Origin: Chrysochromulina tobinii
Taxonomy: Eukaryota; Haptophyta; Prymnesiales; Chrysochromulinaceae
Direction: 5' to 3'
DNA: 16,533 bases
Assembly (NCBI GenBank): GCA_001275005.1
Contig: JWZX01002027.1
Coordinates: 1 to 16,533, forward strand
Shown: positions 16,341 through 16,533 of the stretch, one piece after another
How the letters are laid out: each line of letters begins with the position of its first letter
Position numbering within the stretch: the stretch's first letter is position 1
Translations under genes and position numbers: made by a program
The notes under the pieces: model-generated
The model's database searches: none
What the model saw: the letters and a program-made list of their open reading frames with translations, nothing else
Told to the model about the DNA's origin: nothing

Positions 16341-16533
16341 TCATGACGGCGCGCCGCCCAAGTGCACGACCTCGAGGATGCGGCGCCGGTGGAGCAGCTT
16401 GACGATCGGAGGGAAGTCCCCCTGCTCGAGCTGACTCAGGTCCGACGGCGCGTCCACCCCCAGCTCCTTGAGCGCGATGGCGTAGTGGGCTGCGTCGCCA
16501 GGCGCTATGTGGCAATCGCTCGTCAGCCAGTCC
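16341..16533 (-). CDS. C-terminal SAM domain of a tandem paralogue, 5' part outside window
   Basis: From the right edge the minus strand reads [20 protein letters not shown] on through [15 protein letters not shown] and ends APS then TGA (stop complement at 16341-16343), 63 residues. It is the same SAM domain as in the 12155-16009 gene, with two substitutions (P to S, I to V). The tail is shorter: the other gene continues with [10 protein letters not shown], whereas here two extra bases before a conserved ATGAGC shift the frame into an immediate stop. The rest of the protein is not visible, so I cannot say whether it also has EF-hands and the coiled coil. Confidence 0.8.
   Translation of the reverse strand, partial: DWLTSDCHIAPGDAAHYAIALKELGVDAPSDLSQLEQGDFPPIVKLLHRRRILEVVHLGGAPS
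16351..16533. repeat. Copy 2 of the 183-bp direct repeat, truncated by window edge
   Basis: Same sequence as 12186-12368 at an offset of 4165 bp. The repeat probably continues past the window, so its real length is unknown. Confidence 0.97.

Overview
This window is eukaryotic nuclear DNA with few introns and GC-rich, Ala/Gly/Pro-biased coding sequence full of short in-frame tandem repeats. Spliceosomal signals (GTAAGC to TTATCAG in the kinase gene), a TFIIIC subunit, a protein-only RNase P, a clathrin-adaptor type kinase, EF-hand proteins and a SHIPPO/STPGR-like motif together suggest a unicellular flagellated alga. The FkbM-like protein and the hydroxyproline-rich style membrane protein make a haptophyte (Prymnesium, Chrysochromulina or Emiliania type) my best guess. 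That placement is inference; a pelagophyte or other alga is possible.

Layout, left to right. (1) 1-649, minus strand: the N-terminal TPR block of TFIIIC subunit GTF3C3/Tfc4, leaving the window inside a perfect GGC repeat. (2) 937 to about 2000, minus: an FkbM-like methyltransferase-fold protein in a visibly lower-GC island, probably with a small 5' exon. (3) 2205-4820, plus: a PRORP protein-only RNase P with an apparent N-terminal R3H domain, PPR repeats and an NYN nuclease domain interrupted by a glycine-rich insert. Genes 2 and 3 diverge from a shared AT-rich promoter region. (4) 5309-7268, minus, two exons: a NAK-family (AAK1/GAK/Ark-like) kinase with a proline/acidic tail bearing clathrin-adaptor ear-binding type motifs. 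(5) 7865-11200, minus: a two-TM protein with a very long Pro/Ser-rich loop and cytosolic EF-hands. (6) 12155-16009, minus: a large EF-hand, SAP-like, Ala-rich coiled-coil, STPGR, SAM protein. (7) 16341-16533, minus, partial: a second gene ending in a SAM domain almost identical at DNA level to that of gene 6, so this looks like a recently duplicated or gene-converted family arranged in tandem.

TFIIIC (Pol III recruitment to tRNA genes) and RNase P (tRNA 5' maturation) serve the same pathway and lie about 1.6 kb apart with one gene between them. The kinase probably acts in clathrin-coated vesicle traffic. The two EF-hand proteins look like calcium-responsive membrane and scaffold or cytoskeletal proteins. 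I see no mobile element, viral gene, CRISPR array, tRNA or rRNA.
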